Shown piece by piece: positions 24,180 to 33,851 of a DNA stretch of 64,000 nt (the first letter of the stretch is position 1; every line of letters starts with the position of its first letter). The notes under the pieces are model-generated. The model was given only the letters and a program-made list of their open reading frames with translations, did no database searches and was not told where the DNA came from. The position numbers and the translations under genes are program-made. Location: assembly GCF_041346945.1 (NCBI RefSeq), contig NZ_CP166850.1:4216001-4280000 (forward strand), read 5' to 3'. Source of the DNA: Amycolatopsis sp. cg9 (lineage in GTDB: Bacteria; Actinomycetota; Actinomycetes; Mycobacteriales; Pseudonocardiaceae).

Positions 24180-26210
24180 ATGGCATTGCTGCGCAGCTAC
24201 GTCTCCGGGGAGTGGCACACGGCGACCGGCGAGGGCGTCCCGCTGCACGACGCGGCCACGGGCGAGGAGGTCGCCCGGATCTCGTCGGCGGGCGTCGACT
24301 TCGCGGGCGCGCTGGCGTACGGCCGCCGGGTCGGTGGTCCGGCGCTGCGCGAACTGACGTTCCACCAGCGGGCGGCCCTGCTGAAGGCGCTGGCTTCGCA
24401 CCTGCGTGAGCACCGCGAGGAGCTGTACGCGCTCTCCGCCCGCACCGGCGCGACGCTGGGCGACTCGAAGTTCGACATCGACGGCGGCATCGGCGTCCTG
24501 TTCAGCTACGGCTCGAAGGGCAAGCGCGAGCTGCCGAACGACACCGTCTACGTCGAAGGCGCCGTCGAGCCGCTGTCGCGCGGCGGGACGTTCGTCGCCC
24601 AGCACATCGCGACCCCGCTGCGGGGCGTGGCGGTGCAGATCAACGCGTTCAACTTCCCCGTGTGGGGTCCGCTGGAGAAGTTCGCCCCCGCGTTCCTCGC
24701 CGGGGTCCCGAGCCTGGTCAAGCCGGCCAGCTCGACGGCGTACCTGACCGCGCGGCTGGTCGAGCTGATCATCGAGTCGGGGATCCTGCCCGAGGGTTCG
24801 CTGCAGTTCGTCGCCGGCAGCGTCGGCGACCTGCTCGACCACGTGACCGCGCAGGACCTGGTGTCCTTCACCGGCTCGGCGTCGACCGCCCAGAAGCTGC
24901 GGGCGCACCCGGCGATCATCCGCAACGCCGTGCGGTTCAACGCCGAGGCCGACTCGCTGAACTGCTCGATCCTCGGCCCGGACGCGGTCAAGGGCACCAC
25001 CGAGTTCGACCTGTTCGTCAAGCAGCTGACCACCGAGATGACGGTCAAGGCGGGCCAGAAGTGCACCGCCATCCGGCGCGCGTTCGTCCCGGCGTCGCTG
25101 CTCGACGACGTCGCTTCCGCCGCGGCCGAGCGGCTCGCGAAGGTCACCGTCGGCAACCCCACCGCCGAAGGTGTGCGGATGGGCGCGCTGGCCAGCCTGG
25201 AGCAGCGCGAGGAGGTCCGGCGGTCGCTGAAGGCACTGCTGGACGCCGGCAGCGTCGTCTTCGGGGACCCGGAAAAGGTCGAGGTCGTCGACGCCGACGC
25301 CGAGCGCGGCGCGTTCATCTCCCCGGTGCTGCTCAAGGCCGACCCGGAGCGCTCGGAGCCGCACGAGGTCGAGGCGTTCGGCCCGGTCTCGACGCTGATG
25401 CCGTACACGTCCACCGAGCAGGTCGTCGACTTCGCCGCGCGTGGCGGCGGCAGCCTGGCCGGGTCCGTCGTTTCCGCCGACCCGGAGTTCGTGCGCGAGG
25501 TCGTGCTGGGTGCGGCGCCGTTCCACGGCCGGCTGCTGGTCCTGGACGCCGAGGACGCCAAGGAGTCGACCGGGCACGGCTCGCCGATGCCGCAGCTGGT
25601 CCACGGCGGCCCCGGGCGGGCCGGCGGCGGCGAGGAGATGGGCGGCATCCGCGGCGTGCTGCACCACATGCAGCGCACGGCGGTCCAGGGTTCGCCCGCG
25701 GTCCTCTCCGCGGTGACCGGCCGCTGGGTGACCGGCGCGCCGCGCACCGAAGGCGACGTCCACCCGTTCCGCAAGTCCCTGGCCGAGCTGAAGATCGGCG
25801 ACTCCGTCGTCGCCGGGCCGCGCACGGTCACGCAGGAGGACGTGGACCACTTCGCCGAGTTCACCGGCGACACGTTCTACGCCCACACCGACCCCGAGGC
25901 CGCGGCCGCGAACCCGCTGTTCGGCGGGATCGTCGCGCACGGCTACCTGGTCGTCTCGTTCGCGGCGGGCCTGTTCGTCTCGCCCGAGCCCGGCCCGGTG
26001 CTGGCCAACTACGGCCTGGAGAACCTGCGGTTCCTCACCCCGGTCAAGGTCGGCGACTCGCTGACGGTGACGCTGACCGCCAAGCAGATCACCCCGCGGA
26101 TCGACCAGGAGTACGGCGAGGTCCGCTGGGACGCCGACGTCACCAACGCCGAGGGCGAGTCCGTCGCCAAGTACGACGTCCTGACGCTCGTGTCGAAGGA
26201 GCAGCCGTGA
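24180..26210 (+). CDS. paaZ: Bifunctional oxepin-CoA hydrolase / 3-oxo-5,6-dehydrosuberyl-CoA semialdehyde dehydrogenase
   Basis: A 676-residue protein with the full two-domain PaaZ layout. The aldehyde dehydrogenase domain (1 to about 520) has E256 and the catalytic C295 in GQKCTAIRR, at the same numbers as the E. coli enzyme. The MaoC-like hydratase domain (about 530-676) has D564 and H569 in [13 protein letters not shown] and the motif [12 protein letters not shown]. PaaZ opens the oxepin ring and oxidises the reactive aldehyde before it can cyclise. It is the first gene of paaZABCDE, which continues through GTGA overlaps. Confidence 0.96.
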   Translation: MALLRSYVSGEWHTATGEGVPLHDAATGEEVARISSAGVDFAGALAYGRRVGGPALRELTFHQRAALLKALASHLREHREELYALSARTGATLGDSKFDIDGGIGVLFSYGSKGKRELPNDTVYVEGAVEPLSRGGTFVAQHIATPLRGVAVQINAFNFPVWGPLEKFAPAFLAGVPSLVKPASSTAYLTARLVELIIESGILPEGSLQFVAGSVGDLLDHVTAQDLVSFTGSASTAQKLRAHPAIIRNAVRFNAEADSLNCSILGPDAVKGTTEFDLFVKQLTTEMTVKAGQKCTAIRRAFVPASLLDDVASAAAERLAKVTVGNPTAEGVRMGALASLEQREEVRRSLKALLDAGSVVFGDPEKVEVVDADAERGAFISPVLLKADPERSEPHEVEAFGPVSTLMPYTSTEQVVDFAARGGGSLAGSVVSADPEFVREVVLGAAPFHGRLLVLDAEDAKESTGHGSPMPQLVHGGPGRAGGGEEMGGIRGVLHHMQRTAVQGSPAVLSAVTGRWVTGAPRTEGDVHPFRKSLAELKIGDSVVAGPRTVTQEDVDHFAEFTGDTFYAHTDPEAAAANPLFGGIVAHGYLVVSFAAGLFVSPEPGPVLANYGLENLRFLTPVKVGDSLTVTLTAKQITPRIDQEYGEVRWDADVTNAEGESVAKYDVLTLVSKEQP

Positions 26211-27139
26211 CCGCCACCGTCTCGCTCGAGGAGCACTTCGAGCACACCATCGAGCGCGACCAGCGGATCGAGCCGCGCGACTGGGTGCCCGAGGGTTACC
26301 GCAAGACGATGATCCGGCAGATCGCGCAGCACGCGCACTCGGAGATCATCGGCATGCAGCCCGAGGGCAACTGGATCACGCGCGCGCCGTCGTTGCGGCG
26401 CAAGGCGATCCTGCTGGCCAAGGTCCAGGACGAAGCCGGCCACGGCTTGTACCTGTACTCCGCCGCGGCGACGCTGGGTGCCGACCGCGCGGACCTGACC
26501 GACAAGCTGATCACCGGGCGCCAGAAGTACTCGTCGATCTTCAACTACCCGACGCTGACCTTCGCCGACGTCGGCGTGATCGGCTGGCTGGTCGACGGCG
26601 CGGCGATCTGCAACCAGGTGCCGCTGTGCCGGTCGTCGTACGGGCCGTACGCGCGGGCGATGATCCGGATCTGCAAGGAGGAGTCGTTCCACCAGCGGCA
26701 GGGCTTCGAGCTGCTGATGACGATGATGAAGGGCACCGAGCAGCAGCGGGAGATGGTCCAGGAGGCCGTGAACCGCTGGTGGTGGCCGTCGCTGATGATG
26801 TTCGGCCCGCCGGACGCCGACTCGCCGAACACCGCGCAGTCGATGGCGTGGAAGGTCAAGCGGCACACCAACGACGAGCTGCGGCAGCGCTTCGTCGACA
26901 TGTCGGTGCCGCAGGCCGCCGCCCTCGGTGTCTCGTTCCCGGACCCTGCGCTCAAGTGGAATTCCGAGCGCGGGCACTACGACTTCGGCGCGGTGGACTG
27001 GGACGAGTTCAAGAACGTGCTGAAGGGCAACGGCCCGTGCAACGCGTCGCGGATCGCCCACCGGCGCCGCGCGCACGAAGACGGTGCGTGGGTGCGGGAA
27101 GCCGCCGTGGCGCACGCGGAGAAGAAGGAGCGCAAGTGA
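26207..27139 (+). CDS. paaA: 1,2-phenylacetyl-CoA epoxidase, catalytic subunit A
   Basis: GTG 26207 overlaps the paaZ stop and follows AAGGAG. The 310-residue protein is a ferritin-like di-iron monooxygenase subunit. Iron-ligand motifs appear in [13 protein letters not shown] near residue 75 and [16 protein letters not shown] near 160, and an early acidic ligand lies in the [19 protein letters not shown] region. PaaA forms the catalytic core with PaaC and epoxidises the ring of phenylacetyl-CoA using O2 and electrons from PaaE. Confidence 0.96.
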   Translation: MTATVSLEEHFEHTIERDQRIEPRDWVPEGYRKTMIRQIAQHAHSEIIGMQPEGNWITRAPSLRRKAILLAKVQDEAGHGLYLYSAAATLGADRADLTDKLITGRQKYSSIFNYPTLTFADVGVIGWLVDGAAICNQVPLCRSSYGPYARAMIRICKEESFHQRQGFELLMTMMKGTEQQREMVQEAVNRWWWPSLMMFGPPDADSPNTAQSMAWKVKRHTNDELRQRFVDMSVPQAAALGVSFPDPALKWNSERGHYDFGAVDWDEFKNVLKGNGPCNASRIAHRRRAHEDGAWVREAAVAHAEKKERK

Positions 27140-27492
27140 GCGACCTGACGGCCGAAGGCGGCCACGGCGCCGTCCCGCTGGAGGGCGTTCCCGCCGCCCC
27201 GGGGCCGGTGAAGCACGACTGGCCGCTGTACGAGGTGTTCGTCCGCGGCAAGCGCGGGCTGAACCACGTGCACGTCGGCTCGCTGCACGCGGCCGACGAC
27301 GAGATGGCGCTGCACCACGCGCGCGACCTCTACACCCGCCGCAACGAAGGGGTGTCGATCTGGGTCGTCCGGGCGTCGGACATCACCGCGTCGTCGCCGG
27401 ACGAGAAGGACCCGTTCTTCGCGCCGAGCGGTGACAAGGTCTACCGGCACCCGACGTTCTACGACATCCCCGAGGAGGTGCCGCACATATGA
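27136..27492 (+). CDS. paaB: 1,2-phenylacetyl-CoA epoxidase subunit B
   Basis: The gene encodes 118 residues from GTG 27136, overlapping paaA by 4 bases. Core PaaB sequence is plain: [55 protein letters not shown], quoted here only in its landmarks WPLYEVFVR and [13 protein letters not shown]. PaaB bridges the PaaAC heterodimers in the epoxidase complex and has no catalytic residues. The N-terminal 24 residues before KHDWPLYE are a variable, flexible extension. Confidence 0.95.
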   Translation: MSDLTAEGGHGAVPLEGVPAAPGPVKHDWPLYEVFVRGKRGLNHVHVGSLHAADDEMALHHARDLYTRRNEGVSIWVVRASDITASSPDEKDPFFAPSGDKVYRHPTFYDIPEEVPHI

Positions 27493-28346
27493 GTTTCGAC
27501 AACGTGTACGAGTCGCTGACCGAGGAGAACGACGCCCGCTGGGCGTTCGGCACCGGCTTCGAGGACCCGCTGTCCGGAGTGGACACCTCGGTGCCGTCCG
27601 GGGTGGACGGCGCGCAGCTCGCGGCGTACTGCCTGATGCTCGGTGACGACGCGCTGATCTTCTCCCACCGGCTGCAGGAGTGGTGCACGAACGCGCCCGA
27701 GCTGGAGGACGAGGTGGCGATCGCCAACATCGGCCTCGACCTGCTCGGCCAGGCCCGGCTGCTGCTGGCGCGCGCCGGCAAGGCCGACGGCTCGTCGCGC
27801 ACGGAGGACTCGTTCGCGTTCCTGCGCGCCGAAAACGAGTTCCGCAACGTCCGGCTCGCCGAGCTGGGCGGCGGCCACTTCGGGCACCTGATCGCGCGCC
27901 TGTTCGTGTTCTCGACGTGGCGGCTGGCGCTGCTGCAGCGGCTGGTGCCGTCCGCCGACCCGGTGCTCGCCGCGATCGCCGACAAGGGCGTCAAGGAGCT
28001 GACCTACCACCGCGACTACGCGGCGCAGTGGCTGGTCCGCCTCGGCGACGGCACGCCGTTGTCGCACGAGCGGATGCAGGAGGGCCTCGACGCGGTCTGG
28101 CCGTACGTCGGGGAGCTGTTCCGCACCCACCCGGTCGAGCTGGTGGACGCGGCTTCGCTGCGGCCGGAGTTCGACGCGGTGCTGGACCAGGCCCTCGCGG
28201 CGGCGACGCTTGTTTTGCCCACCGCCGGTGAGCTGGCGGGCGTCTCGGGCCGGACCGGCCGCGACGGCGTCCACACCGAGCAGATGGGGTTCCTGCTGGC
28301 GGAGCTGCAGAGCGTGGCCCGGGCGATGCCGGACGCGAAGTGGTGA
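27489..28346 (+). CDS. paaC: 1,2-phenylacetyl-CoA epoxidase subunit C
   Basis: ATG 27489 overlaps the paaB stop, giving 285 residues. This is the structural partner of PaaA with the same ferritin-like fold: LGDDALIFSHRLQEWC, EVAIANIGLDLLGQARLLL and GVKELTYHRDYAAQWLVRLGDGT are characteristic PaaC segments. It stabilises PaaA and helps bind the CoA ester. The tail RTGRDGVHTEQMGFLLAELQSVAR is also typical. Confidence 0.95.
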   Translation: MSFDNVYESLTEENDARWAFGTGFEDPLSGVDTSVPSGVDGAQLAAYCLMLGDDALIFSHRLQEWCTNAPELEDEVAIANIGLDLLGQARLLLARAGKADGSSRTEDSFAFLRAENEFRNVRLAELGGGHFGHLIARLFVFSTWRLALLQRLVPSADPVLAAIADKGVKELTYHRDYAAQWLVRLGDGTPLSHERMQEGLDAVWPYVGELFRTHPVELVDAASLRPEFDAVLDQALAAATLVLPTAGELAGVSGRTGRDGVHTEQMGFLLAELQSVARAMPDAKW

Positions 28347-28828
28347 CCGCGGCGGCCGTCGCGGCCACGGTCACCGACCCCGAGCTGCCGATGCTGACCC
28401 TGGCGGACCTGGGCGTGCTGCGCTCGGTGGCCGAGGAGGACGGCCGCGTGGTCGTGGCGATCACGCCGACGTACACCGGCTGCCCGGCGATGGACACCAT
28501 GCGCGACGACCTGGAGCACGCGCTGCTTTCGGCGGGCTTCGCGGACGTCGAGATCCGGACCCAGCTGGCCCCGGCGTGGACGTCGGACTGGATTTCGGCG
28601 GCCGGCCGGGAAAAGCTGGCCTCGGCGGGAATCGCCCCACCGGGCGCGGCGCCCCGGCGCTCGGGCCCGATCCCGCTGACGCTGTCGGCGCCGGTCACCC
28701 GGGTTTCCTGTCCGCTGTGCGGTTCCGAAGACACGGAAGAACAGTCCCGCTTCGGCGCGACGGCGTGCAAAGCCTTGTGGCGCTGCCGGTCGTGCGCGGA
28801 GCCGTTCGAGCACGTCAAGGAGATCTGA
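28343..28828 (+). CDS. paaD: Phenylacetate-CoA epoxygenase assembly protein (MIP18-like)
   Basis: GTG 28343 keeps the GTGA overlap; GTG 28340 is also possible. The 161 residues contain a MIP18/DUF59 domain (TDPELPMLTLADLGVLRSV, then PTYTGCPAMDTM with the conserved Cys). A C-terminal zinc-ribbon-like part has CPLCG near 131 and CRSC near 151. PaaD is needed for maturation of the iron-containing epoxidase, probably in Fe-S or di-iron delivery. Only one base separates its stop from paaE. Confidence 0.94.
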   Translation: MTAAAVAATVTDPELPMLTLADLGVLRSVAEEDGRVVVAITPTYTGCPAMDTMRDDLEHALLSAGFADVEIRTQLAPAWTSDWISAAGREKLASAGIAPPGAAPRRSGPIPLTLSAPVTRVSCPLCGSEDTEEQSRFGATACKALWRCRSCAEPFEHVKEI

Positions 28829-28829
28829 G

Positions 28830-29879
28830 GTGGCGTTCCATCCCCTGAAGGTCGCGGGCGTCACGCGGTTGTGCGACGACGCGGTCGCCGTGACGTTCGA
28901 CGTGCCGGCTTCCCTGGCGTCCGACTACGCCTTCAAACCGGGGCAGTCGCTGACTTTGCGGCGTTCGGTCGACGGCCGTGACGAACGCCGCTCGTACTCG
29001 ATCTGCGCGGCGGCGGGCACGGCGCCCCGGGTGGGCGTCCGCCTGGTCCCGGACGGCCTGTTCTCGTCCTGGCTGGTGCACGAGGTCCGCCCGGGCGACA
29101 CGATCGAGGTGGCCACGCCCACCGGATCGTTCACCCCCGACCTGTCCGAAGGCGGCCACCACGTCCTGATCGCGGCGGGTTCGGGCATCACCCCGGTGCT
29201 GTCGATCGTGGCGTCGCTGCTGGACACCCCGGACGCGACGGTGACGGTGCTGTACGGCAACCGCCGCACGGACACGGTGATGTTCGCGGACGAGCTGGCG
29301 GACCTGAAGGACCGCGCGCCCGCGCGCCTGGAGCTGATCCACGTGCTCTCGCGCGAACCGCGCGAGGCGGAGCTGTTCACCGGACGCCTGGACGTGCCGA
29401 AGCTGCGTGCGCTGTTCTCCTCGCTGGTTCCGGTGTCCTCGGTGGACCACTGGTGGCTGTGCGGCCCGTTCGAGATGGTGACGGGCGCGCAGGAGCTGCT
29501 GACGTCCCTGGATGTGCCCCGCTCGCGAATCCACCAGGAGCTGTTCTACGTGGACACGCCACCGGAGCCGGTGGCGCACCTGGACCCGGCGGTGGCGGGG
29601 GAGTCCTCCGAGGTCCGCGTGGTCCTGGACGGCCGCTCTTCGACGATGACGCTGCCGCGGACGTCATCGGTGCTGGACGGCGCCCAGAAGTTCCGCCCGG
29701 ACCTCCCGTTCGCCTGCAAGGGCGGCGTGTGCGGCACGTGCCGGGCTCGTGTGACGGAGGGCAAGGTGGACCTGCGCCGGAACTTCGCCCTGGAGGAGGC
29801 GGAGGTGGCGGCGGGTTTCGTGCTGACGTGCCAGTCGTACCCGGTCTCGGAGGAGATCACGGTCGACTTCGACGCCTGA
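28830..29879 (+). CDS. paaE: 1,2-phenylacetyl-CoA epoxidase reductase subunit E
   Basis: A 349-residue three-part reductase starting at GTG 28830. It has an FAD-binding barrel (RRSYSICAAAG), an NAD(P)H-binding domain (VLIAAGSGITPVLSIVASLL) and a C-terminal plant-type 2Fe-2S ferredoxin domain. The cluster cysteines are in CKGGVCGTCR and the later LTCQSYP. It passes electrons from NADPH to PaaA. It closes the paaZABCDE run, and the downstream enzymes of the pathway (paaF, G, H and J functions) are not in this window. Confidence 0.95.
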   Translation: MAFHPLKVAGVTRLCDDAVAVTFDVPASLASDYAFKPGQSLTLRRSVDGRDERRSYSICAAAGTAPRVGVRLVPDGLFSSWLVHEVRPGDTIEVATPTGSFTPDLSEGGHHVLIAAGSGITPVLSIVASLLDTPDATVTVLYGNRRTDTVMFADELADLKDRAPARLELIHVLSREPREAELFTGRLDVPKLRALFSSLVPVSSVDHWWLCGPFEMVTGAQELLTSLDVPRSRIHQELFYVDTPPEPVAHLDPAVAGESSEVRVVLDGRSSTMTLPRTSSVLDGAQKFRPDLPFACKGGVCGTCRARVTEGKVDLRRNFALEEAEVAAGFVLTCQSYPVSEEITVDFDA

Positions 29880-29885
29880 GGCCGG

Positions 29886-31994
29886 CTAGCGGATCGAGTT
29901 GTCCACATCGGACTCGTCGGCGTCCGCGAAGCCCCAGCCGCGGGCCATTCGCGTCAGGGCGTTCGTCGCCAAGGCGCGTCGCTCGGCGCGGCCGAGCCCG
30001 ATGGGGGCGACCACCGTCACCACACCCTGCGGGCCCGGCTGCTCGTCCGACTTCCCGAACACCGACAAGTCGGCCACGTCGAGCAGCCGGCGTCGCTGGA
30101 CGGCGACCTCGTCGTCCAGCTTGATCTGCAGTTCGACCGCCGGCGGTGCCAGCAGCGCGGCAGTTTCCGGATCGGGCACGAGCGCGCCGGGCACGACGAC
30201 GGTCGCGGCGTCCCACGCCGCCGTCCACAACTCCACGATTTCGTTCGCCGTGATGCGGAGATCGGCCGCGACCGCGCCGTCGGTGGCGGCCACCAGCGCC
30301 GCTCGCCACGCCGGGAAGTCCACCTGGTACTCGACGCTCACCGTCATCGCCGACGACAGGGCGCTGGGGAGCATGAGGCGCGCGACGGCGCGAACAGCGG
30401 CGCTCCCGTCGATCGGACTCGGCAACGTCTGGTCGTACCGGGCGTGTTGCCCGGAGGAGCGGGCGTTCGGCCCGCTCGCCCGTTCCCACTGCGGTGCGGT
30501 GACGGGTGCGCCCCGCCGGAGGGACAAGGTCCGGGTCAGCGCGGTGAGTTCGGCGAGCGGTAAGGCCGCTTCGATCCGCTGCCGGGTCCGCCCGGTGATC
30601 TCGAGGTCTTCGGCCAGCGGCCAGGGCAGCGTGGCGATCGCGCGGACGGTCACGTCCGCGGACTCCGCCAGCGGCAGCCGGAAGGCCTCTCGGGCGTTCG
30701 GGCTCAGCCGGGGCTTGGGCTGCCACCGCGCCGGCCGCGCCTCGGTGGACCGGTGCAGGACGCCCTCGCCCCACGCGCCGCCCGCGAGGTCGACCAGTCG
30801 GGCGCCGGCGTCGGCTCGCGCTTTCGGCAGGCCCTGCGCCGGAAAACCGGGCAAGGCCGACAGGTCGTCCCACACCGGTCCGGCCACGACCACAGCGGGC
30901 TGACCGTCGAAAGCGCAGATCACGGCGTCGCTCTCACCGGCCCCGGTGAAGTGCTGGACGAAAACCGGTCCCTCTTCGAAGACCTTGTCGGTCGGCCGGC
31001 CCAGGTGGTCCGCGCCGCCGGCTTGGCGAAACGCGTTCTCGAACGCTCTCCTGGTCCGAAGACCAGCGCCTTCCCCGACCTGGATGCCGGCGGTGGCCGT
31101 GACGGACCCGATGCTCCCGGCCTGTATCACGGTTCCACTGACTCCACCGTTGACCACGTTCCGGACGACGGGGCCGGGTGGCTGTTCTCGTGCCGCCGGC
31201 GGGGACGGCCGCGGCGGCAGCACCGGCGTCGCACCCAACGGCGGCTGGAGGACCTCGGGTTGGTCGGTGAGCAGCCGCACGAGCTTTTCCGCGCCTTCGA
31301 CGGTGAAGTCCGAGACGTGGTAGACGGTCGAGCCGGCCGGGGACAGGAAATCCGGTACCCCGGCGGCGCTCTGGCCGGGCAGCACCACGGGAACGAACCG
31401 GTTCAGCGCGTGCTGGTCGGCGTAGAAAGCATCGCGGATCAGGCGGGCTTCCCACTGAACGCCGCGCCCCTGGTCCGGCCCGCTCCGGCCCTCGGCACGT
31501 TCGCGGTACGCGCGAGACGCGATCACGAGCACGTAGTCCGCTTCCCGGATCTGCTTCCCCATCCACAGCGGCCAGTCCTGGCGTCGCTGCGCCGCATCCA
31601 GATCGAGGCGGGCGTCGATGCGACAGGACCTCAGCAACTCCCAGAGCCTTCGCACCGACTGGCTGTGCGCCGGGTCGTCCGAGTCCCACGCGTAGGAGAT
31701 GAACACGACGGGCGGCCGCGGCTGGTCTTCGTCGACGACGATCGACCGGCCCCGGGAGGTGAGGACGAGCCTGACCGGGTAGTCCTGCTCATCGACGCGT
31801 ACGCCATCGACAAGCCCACGGTCGTCCAGCCATCGGATGACGCGGACGAATTCGTCGTGCTCGACCTGCTCGCCGTCGACGCGTGACTCCGGAAGCTCGA
31901 GGAAGTCGTCGGCGAAGGGGTATGCATCGTTTTCGACGTACAGCCAGTGGAGTACGGCTCGGGCGATCGCGGTGCGGCGCGCTTGCTGGGTCAC
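29886..31994 (-). CDS. SEFIR-domain protein (possible immune/signalling effector)
   Basis: A 702-residue protein from GTG 31994. Residues 1-90 look like a winged helix. Residues 95-243 are a SEFIR (TIR-like) domain: PPVVFISYAWDSDDPAHS, LWELLRSCRIDARLDLD, DWPLWMGKQIREADYVLVIAS and the WEARLIRDAFY helix. A linker at 278-300 has the low-complexity pattern NVVNGGVSGTVIQAG seen between domains of actinobacterial conflict proteins. An LGFP-like stretch (LGRPTDKVFEEGPVFVQHF) follows near 331, then a C-terminal region of unknown fold. Bacterial SEFIR/TIR proteins are linked to phage defence, and some cleave NAD+. Activity here is unproven. It converges on paaE. Confidence 0.82.
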   Translation of the reverse strand: MTQQARRTAIARAVLHWLYVENDAYPFADDFLELPESRVDGEQVEHDEFVRVIRWLDDRGLVDGVRVDEQDYPVRLVLTSRGRSIVVDEDQPRPPVVFISYAWDSDDPAHSQSVRRLWELLRSCRIDARLDLDAAQRRQDWPLWMGKQIREADYVLVIASRAYRERAEGRSGPDQGRGVQWEARLIRDAFYADQHALNRFVPVVLPGQSAAGVPDFLSPAGSTVYHVSDFTVEGAEKLVRLLTDQPEVLQPPLGATPVLPPRPSPPAAREQPPGPVVRNVVNGGVSGTVIQAGSIGSVTATAGIQVGEGAGLRTRRAFENAFRQAGGADHLGRPTDKVFEEGPVFVQHFTGAGESDAVICAFDGQPAVVVAGPVWDDLSALPGFPAQGLPKARADAGARLVDLAGGAWGEGVLHRSTEARPARWQPKPRLSPNAREAFRLPLAESADVTVRAIATLPWPLAEDLEITGRTRQRIEAALPLAELTALTRTLSLRRGAPVTAPQWERASGPNARSSGQHARYDQTLPSPIDGSAAVRAVARLMLPSALSSAMTVSVEYQVDFPAWRAALVAATDGAVAADLRITANEIVELWTAAWDAATVVVPGALVPDPETAALLAPPAVELQIKLDDEVAVQRRRLLDVADLSVFGKSDEQPGPQGVVTVVAPIGLGRAERRALATNALTRMARGWGFADADESDVDNSIR

Positions 31995-32177
31995 GCCGCG
32001 CCGCCCATGGCGTGTCGCCGACGCAGTCCGGCCCGGGAGAGGGTGGCAGCCGGCTCACCGAGGCCGAAGTCGTGCCGTGCCACGTGTCCACCTCTCCGCC
32101 TTGTTCGTGGGGAGGCAAGTTTACCGGCGTGAGGGTGAGCAACGGCCCGTACACCGCCGGCGCCGGCGCGCGGCCGG

Positions 32178-33302
32178 TCAGCGGAGGCGACGGCGGCGAC
32201 GGCGGCGAGGTCGTTCCTCGTCGTGCTCCGCACGCTCCTCGGCCGGCTCGGCTTCCGCGGTGGCGCCGGTCAGCCCCAGCATCTCCGCCGCCAGCTCCTG
32301 CGAGCTGGCGAACATCCCCGTCGGGACCTCCTGGGCGCGGCGCAGGGCGGCCGGGCGGAGGCGGTTGTAGCCGCGGACCGTCACCGGGCGGCGGAGACGG
32401 AGTTCGTACGCCTTTTCGTCCGAGAGCTCCGATGCCAGCTCGCGGTCGACCAGGATCGTGCCCGGGCGGGCCACCGAGGTCAGGCGGGCCGCCAGGTTGA
32501 CCACCGAGCCGTACACGTCGCCGAAACGGGACAGGATGCGGCCCGAGGCCATGCCCGCGCGGACTGCCGGCAGGCTGTCGTCCGCCGACGTGCGCTCGGT
32601 CAGGGCCAGGGCGATCTCCGCCGCGTCGACCGCCGAGTCCGCGACGAACAGGACCTCGTCGCCGATCATCTTCACCACGCGCCCGTGGTGCTCGGCGATC
32701 ACCTCCGTGGCCAGCGTCTCGAACGCGTCGAGGACGCGGCTCAGCTCGTCCTCGTCGATCTGGCGGGTCAGCCGCGTGTAGCCCACCATGTCGACGAAGC
32801 CGACGACCTCGGTGCGCGCCTCGACGTTGTCGCCCGCGGCCGCGAACGCTCGCCCGGCGTAGGCCGCCAGGTGGCGGCGCCAGACGAAGTTCTGCACCCG
32901 TTCCAGCTCCGGCAGCAGCCGGTCGACCAGGCGGGTCACCTGGCGCTCGCTGCGGCCCAGCTCCGGCTGCTCCCGGATCAGCTCCCACAGCATGTCGACT
33001 TGCCACTCGGCCAGCCGCGACAGGTGCTGGCCGAGCGCGCGCGTCACCGACACCTCGATGCTCGGGTCGATCAGCCCCGACTGGACCAGCTGGTCCGCCG
33101 TCCGCATGGCTTCGACGTCCGCGTCGGTGAAGACCACCTCGTCGTCGCGGACCGTGGCGAAGCCCAGCGCGCGCCAGAGCCGGCGTGACCGTTCGTCGGG
33201 CACGCCGGCCTTCTCCGCCACTTCGAGCCGGGTGTACTTCCGCCGGCCGCCGAGCAGGACGCGTTCGAGCCGCTGCTGAAGTTCCTCGCTCGGATCGGTC
33301 AC
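32178..33302 (-). CDS. Class III adenylate/guanylate cyclase (Rv1264-like)
   Basis: A 374-residue soluble protein. Residues 1-150 resemble the helical autoinhibitory, pH-sensing domain of mycobacterial Rv1264. The cyclase domain follows: VVGFVDMVGYT with metal ligand D171, KMIGDEVLF with K211 and D215, and GSVVNLAARL with N269 and R273. All residues expected for catalysis are present, so it should make cAMP (or cGMP). The C-terminus is a short Arg-rich tail. It probably senses cytosolic conditions. A universal stress protein gene ends 3 bases away on the same strand and may share its transcript. Confidence 0.9.
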   Translation of the reverse strand: MTDPSEELQQRLERVLLGGRRKYTRLEVAEKAGVPDERSRRLWRALGFATVRDDEVVFTDADVEAMRTADQLVQSGLIDPSIEVSVTRALGQHLSRLAEWQVDMLWELIREQPELGRSERQVTRLVDRLLPELERVQNFVWRRHLAAYAGRAFAAAGDNVEARTEVVGFVDMVGYTRLTRQIDEDELSRVLDAFETLATEVIAEHHGRVVKMIGDEVLFVADSAVDAAEIALALTERTSADDSLPAVRAGMASGRILSRFGDVYGSVVNLAARLTSVARPGTILVDRELASELSDEKAYELRLRRPVTVRGYNRLRPAALRRAQEVPTGMFASSQELAAEMLGLTGATAEAEPAEERAEHDEERPRRRRRRRLR

Positions 33303-33305
33303 GGC

Positions 33306-33758
33306 TCAGGTCGTGTGGACGATGAGCACGTCCACGCCGGACTTGCGCGCCACCTCGGACGGCACCGAGCCGAGGATCCGGCCGGCGATCGTGTTCAGCC
33401 CGCGGTTCCCGACGACCAGCAGGTCGGCCTCGCGCTCGCGCACGACCTTGCGCAGCGAGTCGACCGGGTCGCCCTTCACCGCGACCGTGTCGATCTTCTC
33501 CGCCCCCGCGCGCGCCGCCCGGTCCCGCGCGGACTGCAGGGTGTCTTCGGCCGGAGCCGAGCCGACGACCTGGTACGCCTCTTCACCGAGGGCGTCCTGG
33601 GCCTTGTCGACGTCGGACTGGCTGGCCGGGTAGTACGCACACGCGATGACGAGCGTGGCACCGGCGTCGCCGGCCACCGCCGCCGCGCGGTCCACCGCCG
33701 CGAACGAAGACTCCGAGCCGTCCGTGCCCACCACCACGGTCCGATATGCCGCACCCAT
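33306..33758 (-). CDS. Universal stress protein (UspA family)
   Basis: ATG 33758 is chosen because GGAGG lies at the right distance; an upstream in-frame GTG is disfavoured. The 150-residue single Usp domain starts YRTVVVGTDGSESSFAAVDRA and has the ATP-binding loop GNRGLNTIAGRILGSVPSEV (G-2x-G-9x-G-S). Such proteins bind ATP and act in stress tolerance or dormancy. It lies upstream of the cyclase gene on the same strand. Some mycobacterial Usp proteins bind cAMP, which makes the pairing suggestive. Confidence 0.9.
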   Translation of the reverse strand: MGAAYRTVVVGTDGSESSFAAVDRAAAVAGDAGATLVIACAYYPASQSDVDKAQDALGEEAYQVVGSAPAEDTLQSARDRAARAGAEKIDTVAVKGDPVDSLRKVVREREADLLVVGNRGLNTIAGRILGSVPSEVARKSGVDVLIVHTT

Positions 33759-33851
33759 GCGCAAAACCTCCACGTGATCCCGCGTGAGCAGGGACGATAA
33801 CCGGTCGGCAGCGACCGCGCAGGCTCGTCCGCGCCCGTGTCGGGTGGAAGG

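Noticed and set aside
2013..33302. A single defence island uniting the NACHT, HEPN-like, barstar and SEFIR genes
   Set aside because: They are 8-25 kb apart, separated by metabolic operons such as paa, in different orientations; no evidence links them.
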